Positions 37,767 through 49,137 of a DNA stretch of 64,000 nucleotides are shown here, one piece after another. The stretch is from Elgaria multicarinata webbii (lineage: Eukaryota > Chordata > Lepidosauria > Squamata > Anguidae): NCBI RefSeq assembly GCF_023053635.1, contig NC_086183.1, positions 31,911,501 through 31,975,500 of the forward strand. Reading direction: 5' to 3'. Position numbers and translations under genes: made by a program. The stretch's first letter is position 1. Every line of letters starts with the position of its first letter. The notes under the pieces are model-generated. The model worked only from the letters and a program-made list of their open reading frames with translations, made no database searches and was not told where the DNA came from.

Positions 37767-38099
37767 CTATAATGGAGAGAGGTGAGGGGAAAGAGAAATT
37801 TCTATAAAAAGGAAGTGAAGAGAGTGTTGGAAAAGTTAACATATAGGAGAAAGGACAAGGTGGTATAAACAGCAGAGAAATGGTGGGAGAAACCTGAAAC
37901 AAATAAAATATGCTCTATAAAGAAGCGCAGAAGACAGAATGCTCCCTTTCTTTCAGGGTGAATACAGAGTACTTGCTGAATGTAAAACAACCCTACATAA
38001 CTTGTGAGGCACAAAACTGATAGAGCCCTCAAACCATTTTGCTCTCTGCCTGGGAGTTCAATAACAAGGCAGCTGTCAAACCCCTGGCAGGCTGCAATA

Positions 38100-39180
38100 C
38101 ATGGGGGGTGAGCTGCATTTGGCCTGGCAGGTCACAAGTTGTGCAGGCTTGACCTAAAATATGCTATCTTCAAAGAGACCTAAAATATGCTATTTTCAAA
38201 GAGCTGCTGAGAACAACATCCCAACTCCCAATACAGGCAAAACAAACCACAGCTATTGCAGTGCTTCCATTTTGGGATCTGACGAAGGGAAACAGGTAAT
38301 GTGGTATGTTGTGTGGAAATTAAAATGTCAAGGGGAAACGGGCAAATGGGAGTCCTGTGGTGGCAACAGTGTGAGGGGAGCAATGGAGTGGAACTTCCAT
38401 GAACGGGGGCTTGGAGTCCGTGTATAGAGAACAGCAATGACAGGATTCAAAATGGTGGTCGAGGTTGAGGAATCTTAACGACAAGGTCTCTCCAAAGGAC
38501 ATGGGGAAATGGGGGAGTGCCTTTTGGATGGGCTAGTGAGAGGAGACATTGTGGGGCATTAATAAATGGATTTCTTTTTGGGGTCCCCCATGAGAGTCCT
38601 CTCATGGGCTTGAAGAGTCCATTGGAAAGCTGACCTTCCCAATCTCCCCAAGGGACATTGACCTTGGCTGTTAGCACCTGAAGGTTAGAGCAAGAGAAGT
38701 ACTCAGGACTTTGGCCTCAAGACTTTGGCCTCTTGAGACTCAATTAGGGTTCTTCCCAGAGATATTTGGGAACAGGGTTCATTCCTGGGATCCAGTGTGA
38801 GCGGAAAATAGCTCTCCCCAAGACGGGGCAATGCGAACAGTTTAGATGCAGTAATAGTGAAGAGGGAAGTTTTCCTTTGGGTTTAGAGAGGATTTTCCCA
38901 TTTGGAAGCAAAGTCCTATGCGAGGGACGCCTGTGGAAGGGGGAGAAATTTGGGGGTTCTCCTTGGCATGACTGAGGAGTGCTAATGGGTCTGACTGAAG
39001 GATATCAGGCTTTTGTAGTTTGTAGGGGTCCCTTCGAGGGTAAGGGGAATCTTTCCCCCCTTTAAAATTGTAGGTGGGCGCAAGGTTGGGGCAAGGAGAT
39101 ACTCCTTAAGGTTTGGGAGTCAACGGGGAGGGATTTTGAGGTGGGAGAAATTAATGGGTAGCTCTTATGATGAAAAGCGG
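38100..39180. other. Repeat-poor, G-rich stretch upstream of MEIOSIN
   Basis: I recognise no repeat or exon here. From about 38330 the plus strand has clearly more G than C. Open frames on both strands lack domain likeness. Confidence 0.4.
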
Positions 39181-39189
39181 TAAGGTATA

Positions 39190-39236
<47 letters not shown>

Positions 39237-39395
39237 TTATTTATTTATATAGCACCATCAATGTACATGGTTCTGTACATAGTAAAACAGTAAATAGCGA
39301 GACCCTGCCGCATAGGCTTACATTCTAATAAAACCATAATAAAACAATAAGGAGGGGAAGAGAAAGCAAACAGGCACTGGGGAGGGTAAAACATT
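39190..39395 (-). repeat. L2-type LINE tail with TTA microsatellite
   Basis: (TTA)n then TATAGCACCATCAATGTACA and 'gccgcataggcttacattc' match 35300-35735. Confidence 0.8.
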
Positions 39396-39829
39396 TCTTG
39401 ACATTCAAATTTAGTTTTGAGAGCCGGTTTTCATTCACTTAAAAGTGGCATAGAATCGTATTTATTCAGCATTTTACTATTAACCCTTTTATATTGCCTT
39501 ATTTGCTAAAAAGCCATCAAGGCAGTGCCATGAGCAGGAAAGGGTAAATATTGGGTTTTCATGTTGAGTTGGCTCTTCAGGTGAGGGAAATGATGGTTTG
39601 TTGGTTTTTGAGGGGACGATTTCTTGAAATTTAATGGGGACATTGGAAGAGGTTATTCTGAATACGAAGGAAGGACGGGATTTGACCCAGAGGGATTGAA
39701 TGGGAGTATTTGTGGGGGGAGTTGAAGGATGAGGAAGGCGAGAGGTTGATGAGGAGAATCCGAATCCTTCCAATATAATGGTAATTGGAATAAAATACTT
39801 TAATTAGGGGAGCGGGAGAGGAGGCGAGC

Positions 39830-40200
39830 GCTATCTTTTCCCCTCAGGGAGACCTTTGCTTACAGCTGAGCAAGGGAGAGGCAAGGTGGGGGAGGGGAAA
39901 GCGCGAGCCCGCCTCAGCCCGGGGCCCGCGAAATCCAGGGGCGCGCGACCGAGGCCGCTGCCAGGGGTGGGGCAAAGCGAGGGGGCGTGGCCTTGAGAGT
40001 CGGGGACGGGGCCTGTCGAGCGGCGTGGACGGGCCTGCTGGTTGGTCACCTCAGCGGCAGGAGGCGGGGCAGAAGAAAGGACGTAACGTTCCAAAAAAAC
40101 AACAATCTCTCGTCAAAGATCTTCCCCCCTCCCTTAGGGAACGTTACAGAGCATGCGCCGTTCTCGGACGCATGCTCAAGAGCTGCCGCTGAAGCTATAC
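39830..40200. promoter_or_regulatory. CpG-rich block, possible MEIOSIN promoter
   Basis: This is the strongest CpG concentration between MEIOSIN and the GPCR gene. It has many GCGC and CGCG steps and is flanked by repeat-poor DNA on the left and a CR1 copy on the right. It lies 2.1 kb upstream of the first MEIOSIN coding exon, whose ATG sits on a splice acceptor, so an upstream noncoding exon here would fit. Direction is not shown by the sequence. Confidence 0.45.
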
Positions 40201-40211
40201 GGATGCCCTCT

Positions 40212-41110
40212 TCTCATAGACTCATAGAATGGCAGAGTTGGAAGAGGCCTCTAAGGCCATTGAGTCCAACCCCCTGCTCAAGGCAAGAATCCACCCTAAA
40301 GCGTCCCTGACAGAGGGTTGTCCAGCTGCCTCTTGAAGGCCTCTAGTGTGGGAGAGCCCACCACCTCCCTTGTCGTACTGCTCTAACAGTCAGGAAGTTT
40401 TTCCTGATGTCCAGGAAAATGGATCTGACGTCCTGTTTATTTATTTATTTACATTTATATACCGCTCCACAGCCGAAGCTCTCTGGGCGGTTCACAAAAG
40501 CTCAAAACAGTAAACATTAAAAATATACAAAATTTAAAAACCATCAGAGACATGGAAACAATATAAAAACAGCAGCAGCCATTTAAACAACCTGAGCCCG
40601 TTATTCCGTGTCCTGCACTCTGGGAGGATCGAGAAGAGATCCTGGCCTTCCTCTGTGTGACAACCTTTCAAGTCTTTGAAGAGTGCTCTCATGTCTCCCC
40701 TCCATCTTCTCTTCTCCAGGCTAAACATGCCCAGTTCTTTCAGTCTCTCTTCATAGGGCTTTGTTTCCAGACCCCTGTTCATCCTGGTTGCCCTCCTCTG
40801 AACACGCTCCAGCTTGTCTGCATCCTTCTTGAATTGTGGAGCCCAGAACTGGACGCAATACTCTAGATGAGGCCTAATCAGGGCCAAATAGAGAGGAACC
40901 AGGACCTCACGCGATTTGGAAGCTATACTTCTATTAATGCAGCCCAAAAGAGCATTTGCCTTTCTTGCAGCCATATCGCACTGTTGGCTCCTATTCAGCT
41001 TGTGATCTTCTTGCCCTCCTCTTGCAATCGGCTGGATGGAGGGCTTGGTTGCCAACGTCTTAAGGGAATTATACTGCCCTTGTTCCTGTGCCTTTAACAA
41101 ACGTCGTGAC
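40212..41110 (-). repeat. CR1 LINE 3' part, interrupted by an L2 tail
   Basis: The minus-strand frame at 41112-40534 reads [20 protein letters not shown] and [20 protein letters not shown], typical of CR1 ORF2. An L2 tail (about 40433-40590) interrupts it. The right end is a TCTATGAGTCTATGA-type tail (on -). Confidence 0.9.
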
Positions 41111-41654
41111 ACTTAGGAGTTGAGCCAGTGAAGCCTGGAGGAAAGCTTCGCCTGCTAACAAAAATGAATGAATAAATAAATAAATAAATCTGCCTGTCAA
41201 AGAGCTGTTTAAGGTACAGGAACAGGGGCAGGAAAAAACGGAGTCATAGTTGGCAACCTAGACAAGACGGTGATCATTTTTAAGAGAAAGGGGGCAGGGC
41301 ACTAAAGAAGGTAGTATTTTGCTACTAAACAAGTCTAAAGTCAATATATATCGAAACATTAATATGCTGTTTGTTTGTTTCTGTAATTAATTAATTTATT
41401 AAAGGCCTTTCATGCTGCTACTCAGTCAAAAGGGCTCCTGGAGCAGCTTACACATAATCAGTCAAAGAAGACAGTCCCTGCTCGCAGGCTTACAACCTTA
41501 AAAGACACGACACACAAGGAAAAAGAGATGGAGAGGGAAGAGGAAAAATAATATTTTTTCAGCAGTGCTGGTGGAATGGCTTTGCTTCCCCCTCTCATCT
41601 CCCTCAGAGGGAATATTGGATTTGGAAGAGGGTAGGAGAGCTGAAGATCTCTGG

Positions 41655-41878
41655 CTTTTCCGAATACTCCATCCCTCATTCTAAAAGGTTGGAATGCCTC
41701 TCCTACAGCTCAATTATTGTCAGTAAGAGCTTTAGGCTAAAAATGTGGTGGTCCTTTTCCCCTGGTCTTTTGCCACACCCCTGCCCACCACTAGAACTCC
41801 GATCCCGAGGGCTTCTCTGGAATATAATCCAGCCCAAGGACTGAAAGAAGTTCTACACCCCTGGTTTAAAATGTTTAT
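41655..41878 (-). mobile_element. hAT-like element fragment, 'CAGGGGTGGGGAACC' family
   Basis: GGTTGGAATGCCTCTCCTAC and the right end 'ttctacacccctgg' match the copy at 42896-43230. The other end is missing. Confidence 0.5.
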
Positions 41879-41895
41879 TTTATTTATTTCTTAAA

Positions 41896-42070
41896 AACAT
41901 CAGAAGAGCCCTGCTGGATCAGACCGACGGTCCATCTAGTCCAGCACTCTGTTCACACAGAGGCCAAGCTAGCTGTCAACCAGGAACCCACAAGCAGACC
42001 ACGGTGCCACAGCACCCTCCCACCCATGTTCCCCAGCAACTGGTGTATATAGGTTTACTGCCTCGGATTC
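41896..42070 (-). repeat. CR1/L2-like LINE 3' end
   Basis: GAGCCCTGCTGGATCAGACC and 'agtccagcactctgttcac' mark the same family as 51600-52050. Confidence 0.75.
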
Positions 42071-42895
42071 TGGAATTCTTGACAGATTTATATCCTGCCT
42101 TTAGGGCGGGGGGAATCTCACAAGTTGGCTTACAGATAATGGCCATAAAACAATATTACCGAGAAATTAATAATAAAAAACCTTCCAGATTATTATTTTT
42201 AAACTACCTCTAAACATTTGTGAACTGAAAGATGGAAAAGAAGTATATAAAATAACATGTTCAGGGAGGGGGAAAGAGCTATACAAATAGCTGGCGTCTT
42301 CGCCCTGCTCCATTAATTTCTTTGGAAACCTGTTCCTCTTTTCTTCCCACATAATGTATGGTGTTTATTTAATCAATATTGACTTAGCTCTCCAAGGCAA
42401 TAGCAGTGTTCATAGACCAGAACTGCATAACAAACAGAAATCCAGTTCTGAGCTTTATCGCACAGACAGAAAAAGGAAGCAACACATTTAGTTTCGGACA
42501 TGAAAGCAGGCCGTGTCTTCTGCCTTTTTAGCCCAGCTCATATCTCCTAGGTTCTACTCACGATCTCCTGCCAAGAAAGTGTATTTATTGATCCAGTCTC
42601 TGTATCTACTGCTCCCTTCGCCATTTTTAGAAGCTTAACGGGTTTAATGAGCCATCCATTCAATAAAAGCTTTTCACAAAGGCTTTGATTTTTCCCCCTC
42701 ATCAGACACATCCCCGATAAGAGATTTATGGGCTTGTTTGACGTAAAAGTAAATATTTTTTTAAATAAAATGAAATTAAAAGAGACTCGTTTGCTAACCT
42801 TTCCGAGGTGGAGAACTGATGTGGCCTTCAGAATTCTATGCTAGGGCAGACAGGGTGGCCAACTTCTTTTCTGGCAGGTTACCTGTGTCTTTAAC

Positions 42896-43230
42896 ACAGG
42901 GGTGGGGAACCTCAGGCCCCGAGCACCAAGCCGGCAGCCCTCCAGGGTGCCCGAAATGACCACGCCCTTCCCCTTCCCCACAACCACTGATCATTGGGTG
43001 GTTTCCTGCCTTTCTTGCATTCCCTACCCGCCCCTCACACTGGAAAAGGTTGAAATGCCTCTCGTAAGGCTTAGTTACCGGCAGTAAGACCTTTAAGCTA
43101 CAACGGCTGCTATTTTTTTGTATTTTGGGCCCATCACCTTTGCCTCTTGACCTGGGAACTGCCCGCCACAGGAACGCGCACCTCAAGAGCTTCTCCACAA
43201 TCGAACGCAGCCCTCGGGCAGAAAGAAGCT
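42896..43230. mobile_element. hAT-like element, 'CAGGGGTGGGGAACC' family
   Basis: The left end is ACAGGGGTGGGGAACCTCAG, and the right side holds GAACGCAGCCCTCGGGCAGA. The interior contains AAAGGTTGAAATGCCTCTCG, shared with 8280-8875 and 41655-41878. Confidence 0.55.
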
Positions 43231-43234
43231 GAGT

Positions 43235-43620
43235 TAAGAACGTAATAAGTGCTATGCTGGATCAGACCAAGAGTCCTGTTCACACAGTGCCAACCAGCCA
43301 TCAGCCAGGGATGAACAACCAGGACATGGTGCAACAGCACCCTCCCGCCCATGTTCCCCAGCAACTGGTGCACACAGGCTTACTGCCTGAAATACTGGAG
43401 ACAGCACGCAACCATCAAAGCTAGTAGCCATTGATGGCTTTTGCCTCCAGGAATTTATCCAACCCCCTTTTGAAGCCATCCAAATTGGTGGCCATCACTA
43501 CATCTTGTGGTCGTGAGTTCCATAATTTAACTCTGCGCTGTGGGAAGAAGTCCTTCCTTTTATTTGTCCTGGATCTCCCACCCATCAGTTTCAAGGGGTG
43601 ACCCCGTTGGGTTCTAGTAT
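43235..43620 (-). repeat. CR1/L2-like LINE 3' end
   Basis: The order 'atgctggatcagaccaag', 'ccccagcaactggtgcac', 'aattggtggccatcactac', 'tccttccttttatttgtc' equals the complement of the element at 51530-52050. Confidence 0.82.
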
Positions 43621-45025
43621 TTTGAGAGTTTATCGGCCGATATAACAGGCCAAAGAAAACGTTAGCAGGTGCTACCGTTACCCTCCCATTAGGTCTCCCT
43701 GCTGGGAAAAGCGTCCATGCATGGTGACGCTATTTAAGGCCTGGGAGCCTAGAAAGCCCAAAACGTTGGCCACCGTACTCTTTCCGGCTTCTGCAGCGGC
43801 CAATGTGAGGCCTGGGAAAATGGTTAGTTCTTCTAATCCTCTTGGCTAGCTGCGATTTGCTGCTGCCACCCCCCAGATTTCACAGCTCGGCGACATCTCC
43901 CCAGCTGCTGCTACATCGCGCTACCTTGGCTGACCTTGAGCATCTGAAACCTCATCCGTTTATCCTGCATCCCTCGCCACCACCGTCCACCTGAAATACA
44001 CCTGTCTGTTGCTTCTGCACCTGTGGCTTTCCCCTCCCCCCCCTTCTCCTGTTGCAGCCAGACCAGCGCTCTCTCTGCTGCCCGGCCCTTTTGTCCATTC
44101 CTTTCCCCGGAAAATCCAGGCGCTGTTGTATGCCGAGTGCCACTTATCAGATCTAATTTTTATAAACATCAGAAAACGGAAGCGGCAAAAAAGCCAGCCA
44201 CGGTAGATCAGGGTGGCTCTGCTTGCATGAGATGTGACCGTGGGGGCCCACAGGCCTTCTTCTGGCCTTCGGATGACACGCTTTTACGCGGGGAGGTAGC
44301 AGGCAGGCACCCCAGGAAATGGTATTGGTGGGTGAGTCAGAGATAAGCTTTTATTTGCTCCCCAGTAGAACCTCCCCTTTGCAGCTTTCCAAACTCAAAA
44401 GAGGGTCCGGCCACCCCACTGGCTCCCCACCACCACCACTCTGGAGGGCTGCGTCCCCCAACCAACACGCCTCGCCTCTTTGAGGCTCCCTGACTACAGG
44501 TTTGGACGACTAAAAACGATCCTTACGAAGAATAAACATGGGGAGGGTTTAGCAAAGTGGTGACCGTGGAAGGATTACTTGTGGCTGACAACAGGGTGGG
44601 GAAGTGTCACTAGAGGCGGCTGCGGTTTGAAATCGGCCTTTAAAAATGTGACATCCTTTGTAGTGATCCCTTTGTGAAACCACCCCCTCCTTTCCATGCC
44701 TGTGTTGGGGGGGGGGGGAAATCCATTTAACCCCAACTATTTTCCCTACCTTTTAGTGGGAGGAACTGTACCCCTATTTTTGCGCAGTCTATAATCAGTA
44801 TTTGTTTCAGCTGTCTCTTGTACTCTGTTCTCATGCTTTGGTCTGACTAACATAAACACAATTTTGTTTATGTGTTTACACACGCACACGTATTGTGAGA
44901 AGTCTGGTGAAAATCTGTTACAGGACATCCATGATTCAAAATGTGTGTGGGGTTGGGGACTCTTTTGCCACTCTGTTTTTGTTGGTTTAAAAGCCTTCCC
45001 GTTAACCAGGTTTATCTTCTTGGGT
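43621..45025. other. Intergenic, no feature recognised
   Basis: Apart from poly-G and short purine runs (for example 44707-44720) I see nothing that can be supported as gene or repeat. Confidence 0.4.
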
Positions 45026-45029
45026 AGGG

Positions 45030-45260
45030 ACCATTCAGCTCAGTGGTAGAATCCCTGTTTGGTGTACAGGTCCTGGATTCAATGTCCAGCGTCTCCAGTT
45101 TAAAAAAGGCTCAGGAGCTGGTGTCCCTTCTCTGCTTAACACCTTGGAGAGATTCTGTCCGTCAGACTCTAGACAATCCTGGGCTCGGTCAGCCTTCCCC
45201 AACCCAGTGACCTCCAGATATGTTGGACTACAACTCCCAGCATCCCCCAGTCAGCTAACA
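45030..45260 (+). repeat. tRNA-derived SINE followed by half a fold-back element
   Basis: The SINE head CATTCAGCTCAGTGGTAGAA and 'ggattcaatgtccagc' B box occupy 45030-45185. Then AGCCTTCCCCAACCCAGTGA and GACTACAACTCCCAGCATC are one arm of the 120-bp family. Confidence 0.7.
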
Positions 45261-45977
45261 GGAAAGTCCATGGGGAAAATGTTCTCCTTTGCTGAATGTA
45301 AAACACTTTGAAAAGTACAGGAGAGGGTCCAAAGATTGATAAAACCCAGGAGCGTCCTCATACATGTTTAAAAACTACAATAGCCATACTTGTCCATGAG
45401 AATGACAACAACAAAAGTCTAAACTCCACAATCGGGCATTACCATTATTCAAAACAATAAAAATGTGTACGCTTTTGAGTATTCCAGAACTCTTCATCAG
45501 ATTAGGTGGTATCAAAAGTAGGGATCAAAATCCACAAGTCTGGCCAGAAGTTGCAGTCATGAGGTCTGCAGTTTAGGTGGACCCAGTCTCAAAATGGAGA
45601 TTTGCAGTCTAAACGAATTATCCATCGTAGGTGTTGCAGTTATCAGATTACACTCTCAATGCATTTTGGGGTAGACAGGTCTCCATTTCCATGACCTCCA
45701 TTTCCACAAATACAAAGCCTGGCTGTAATTCTGGCCTTCTTCTTGCCTTGGGCGAAACACACAGATTGAGTTGGCACAGCGCAGTAGTGCAGAAAAACAC
45801 GATGGTCCTTATATTAACAAAATCGGAGATTAACTTTGAATGCATTCTCAGAGGATGTTTTCTCCCCCCCTCCCCATTTCGCAGATTCTTGGATTTCCCC
45901 AGAACTCGAGGATAACGGGCCAGCATTCTGCAGAGACTGGACATCCCAAAGAGAAGGTTCTTGCTAACAGACTCAAC

Positions 45978-45995
45978 ATGGCGGATGCCCCATAA
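45978..45995 (+). promoter_or_regulatory. Five-codon upstream ORF overlapping the GPCR start
   Basis: ATG GCG GAT GCC CCA TAA ends on the first base of the receptor ATG (TAATG). Both starts have A at -3 and G at +4. Such an arrangement can lower translation or allow reinitiation, provided the transcript begins upstream of 45978. Confidence 0.5.
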
Positions 45996-47047
45996 TGGCT
46001 GACCCAGACAATTTGTCATCTGTGCCGCGGTGCCACCCAGGAGCAAATGCAACATCCCCGCCTGTTCTGAACGTCCCCTACTTACTCAGCGAGAGTTTGA
46101 CAGCTTTGTTCTCCATCGTGGGCAATCTTTTTATCTGTACGGTCATCTTGCGGAACAGGAAGCTGCGTGCCGTCGTCACCAACTACTTCCTGGTCTCGCT
46201 GGCTGTGGCGGACATCTTGGTTGGGGGGGTGGCCATCCCCTGTGCCCAGTTTACCGATATGGGGCTGCCGCGATACAAGCCCCAGCTCTGCCTCTGGATG
46301 CTGTGCACATTGTTAGTCTTCACGCAGGCCTCAGTGTTCGGGCTGTTGGCCATCGCAGTGGAGAGGTATATTTCCATCTTGAAGCCCTTCCAGTACAAAT
46401 CGTTGATGAGTCCCCGCAATTCCCTCTTGGTTATCGTGGCCTGCTGGGGCCTGGCTATCGTGATCGGCCTTTTGCCTGTGATGGGCTGGCACGACCCCTT
46501 GCCCGCCGGCGGGGAATGTGTGTTCAACAGCATCATCAAAGACACGTACATGGTCTATTTCAACTTCATGGCCTGCATGTTGGTGCCTCTGTTGGCCATG
46601 GTGGTGCTGTACGGACGCATCTTCCTGGAGGTCAAGCGTCAGATCCGCAAGGTAGCCGAGGGGGAGGTCGACGTCAGCGCGCAGGAGAGGCGCCGGATCA
46701 TTGTTCGCAAGGAGCTGCAGACGGCCACCTCGCTCTTCATCATCCTCTTCTTCTTTGTCATCTGTTGGCTCCCGGTCCACATCCTCAACACCGTCATGCT
46801 GCTCTGTCCTAGCTGCTGTGTCCCAAACCAGCTCACTTTGGCCACCATTATCCTGTCCCACGCCAACTCTGCCATCAACCCGGTCGTGTACGTCTTCCGC
46901 GTGAGATCCTTCCGGAAGGCCTTGGAAGGAGCCTTCTCCTGCATCTGCTACTCCACCGGCGTGGGCGTGTTTTCCGGATCTGGGATGATGCCGTCCAACG
47001 TATCGGAGGTGCCACCGCTCCGGAATACCTTTCTTCCGGGGAAGTGA
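45995..47047 (+). CDS. Adenosine-receptor-like class A GPCR, single exon, 350 aa
   Basis: The seven-transmembrane protein has the class A landmarks: N44 (1.50), D73 (2.50), C99-C175 disulfide pair, ERY at 123-125 in place of DRY, CWLP at 257-260 and NPVVY at 295-299. Adenosine-pocket residues known from A2A are kept: E33 (A2A E13), T110 and Q111 (T88, Q89), F177 in ECL2 (F168), H262 and N265 (H250, N253), and S288 and H289 (S277, H278). A2A E169 is N178 here. The TYMVYFNFMACMLVPLL stretch resembles A2A and A2B most. N18-A-T is a potential glycosylation site. Known adenosine receptors have a coding intron; this one has none. The tail is short, with several cysteines. It likely signals through G proteins at the plasma membrane; coupling and ligand are inferred. 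Confidence 0.92.
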   Translation: MADPDNLSSVPRCHPGANATSPPVLNVPYLLSESLTALFSIVGNLFICTVILRNRKLRAVVTNYFLVSLAVADILVGGVAIPCAQFTDMGLPRYKPQLCLWMLCTLLVFTQASVFGLLAIAVERYISILKPFQYKSLMSPRNSLLVIVACWGLAIVIGLLPVMGWHDPLPAGGECVFNSIIKDTYMVYFNFMACMLVPLLAMVVLYGRIFLEVKRQIRKVAEGEVDVSAQERRRIIVRKELQTATSLFIILFFFVICWLPVHILNTVMLLCPSCCVPNQLTLATIILSHANSAINPVVYVFRVRSFRKALEGAFSCICYSTGVGVFSGSGMMPSNVSEVPPLRNTFLPGK

Positions 47048-47204
47048 ATGGAAAACTCTTGATTCCTGGTGTAATTGTCAGCCTGTCGCCAAGCGAGGGG
47101 GAATTTTCAGATCCAGTAAAATTGGCTGAAGACCGAATGGGGAAGGTAAACTTCTCACTGCAGATGGGTGAGAGGGCACGATATTTTTAAAAGGCAATCA
47201 TATG

Positions 47205-47520
47205 AACATCAGAAACTGCCTTATATGGAGCCAGACCCTTGATCCATCTAGCTCAGTATTGTCAACACTGAATAGCAGCAGAAGCTGCTATTTATTAGAT
47301 TGTAAGCCTATGCGGCAGAGTCTTGCTATTTTCTGTTTTACTCTGTACAGCACCATGTACATTGATGGTGCTATATAAATAAATAATAATAATAATAAGC
47401 AGCTCTATGGGGCTTCAGGGAGGGATTTTTCCAGCTCTAACCGGAGATTGTCAGGAATTGAACTCGGGACCTGCTGCATGCAAAGCAGCAGCTGTATCAC
47501 ACTGAACCACGGCCCTTTGC
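47205..47520 (-). repeat. tRNA-derived SINE, interrupted by an L2-type tail
   Basis: The SINE tail (AGAAACTGCCTTATATGGAG) lies at the left. The tRNA-like head, read on the minus strand, lies at the right (CCGTGGTTCAGTGTGATACA). Between, 47290-47397 holds a plus-strand L2-type tail (ATTAGATTGTAAGCCTATGC, then (AAT)n). Confidence 0.8.
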
Positions 47521-47782
47521 TGCACCAAGAAAGGCTGGACGCTTTGAGCAATTGTGCATAATTCCTCCCATTTTTGCATAATGCCTTCTGGTTCTACTAT
47601 TCACAGGGAGAAGCAAGTTGCTATATGGGGCATTGATGCCCCACACACGACACCCTCAGCCAATAGGAACCTCGCTCAGCTACTTTTTTGCCTTCTAAGA
47701 TTTCAGCAGCCATTACCCCCAACCTTTCGAGCATATCTTTGTGCCATGAAGACTAGAAACTTGCCCTTTTCGTGGTCTAACA

Positions 47783-47912
47783 CAGCCTTCCCCAACCTGC
47801 CACCCTCCAAATGTATTGGACTGCAACTCCCAGCATCCCTCACCCAGCTGGGGGATGATGGGAGCTGCAGTCCCACACATCAGAGGGGCACCAGTTTGGG
47901 GAAACCTGCTAC
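47783..47912. repeat. Fold-back element
   Basis: GCCTTCCCCAACCTGCCACC and GGGCACCAGTTTGGGGAAAC are the ends, with CAACTCCCAGCATCCC and GGATGATGGGAGCTGCAG arms. Confidence 0.75.
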
Positions 47913-48304
47913 ATTGGAACGTTTGCTGTCTGTTGTGTGATCGAGGACTTCCATCTCACATCATTTTAACTGGATAACTCCCCTGAGTTTTGGCACTGTG
48001 AGACGTGATGCTACCGAATTTCATAATTTGTCAGCCCATTGATCGAAACTCATTCCATTTGTAATGCTTACCTTTTTAGTGAGCCTGGATTGATGTATTA
48101 CAAATTTGCTATTAAGTTCGAGATTGATTGCGAACTATGGAGCAAGTATACGGAAGAAGCACACAGATTCCCCAGCAAATTTTCAGCCATCCCGCTGACT
48201 AGACTGCTCCCCCGCCCTGCAAACTTCCTTGAAGCAGTCGCAATAGCTACCTCCATTGTCACTGCCACCACAGCAGCTCCAGCTTGGAGGACTCCTCTGC
48301 AGGG

Positions 48305-48990
48305 CTCATAGAATCATAGAATAGTAGAGTTGGAAGGGGCCTCTAAGGCCATCGAGTCCAACCCCCTGCTCAATGCAGGAATCCACCCTAAAGCATCCCT
48401 GACAGATGGTTGTCCAGCTGCCTCTTGAAAGCCTCCAGTGTGGGAGAGCCCACAACCACCCTAGGTCACTGGTTCCATTGTTGTACTGCCCTAACGGTCA
48501 GGAAGTTTTTCCTGATGTCCAGCTGGAACCTGGCTTCCTGCAACTTGATCCCCTTATTCTGTGTCCTGCACTCTGGGAGGATCGAGAAGAGATCCTGGCC
48601 CTCCTCTGTGGGACAATCTTTCAAGGCCTTGAAGAGTGCTCTCATGTCTCCCCTCAATCTTCTCTTCACCAGGCTAAACATGCCCAGTTCTTTCAGTCTC
48701 TCTTCATAGGGCTTTATTTGCAGACCCCTGATCATCCTGGTTGCCCTCCTCTGAACACGCTCCAGCTTGTCTGCATCCTTCCTGAAGTGTGGTGCCCAGG
48801 ACTGGACACAATACTCAAAATGAGGCCTAGCCAGTGCCGAAAGAGGGGAACCAGTACCTCGTGCGATTTGGAAGCTATACTTCTATTAATGCAGCCCAAA
48901 ATAGCAATTGTTTTTGTTTGTTTTTGCAGCCACATCACACTGTTGGCTTATATTCAGGTTGTGATGTACAACAATTCCAAGATCTTCATA
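48305..48990 (-). repeat. CR1 LINE 3' part
   Basis: The minus-strand frame reads [20 protein letters not shown] and [20 protein letters not shown], the CR1 ORF2 C-terminus. The left end is the ATAGAATCATAGAATAGTAG tail. Confidence 0.9.
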
Positions 48991-49137
48991 TGAGAGACTG
49001 GTTGAGGAAGCACCACATGGCATTATGTAGGCAGGCCATGTGAAAACAACGAGGCCGAAAGACAGCCAGCTAACATGGTGATGTATAATGTCATGCCACA
49101 CAACGAGATTCCAAACCACAACTCCCAGGATGCACCT

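Noticed and set aside
39489-39773. 94-codon Ser/Pro-rich minus-strand ORF as an upstream MEIOSIN exon
   Set aside because: No splice donor leads it in frame to the first MEIOSIN exon, whose ATG stands directly behind an acceptor; nothing else supports it.
40534-41112. 192-codon minus-strand ORF as a host gene
   Set aside because: The residues are CR1 ORF2, and an L2 tail interrupts the copy.
45197-45260. Inverted-repeat promoter element of the GPCR gene
   Set aside because: It is one arm of the common 120-bp fold-back repeat found at about ten places in the window.
46030-46812. 260-codon +2 frame inside the GPCR gene
   Set aside because: It is a shifted reading of the receptor exon, rich in His, Gly and Arg, without hydrophobic segments.
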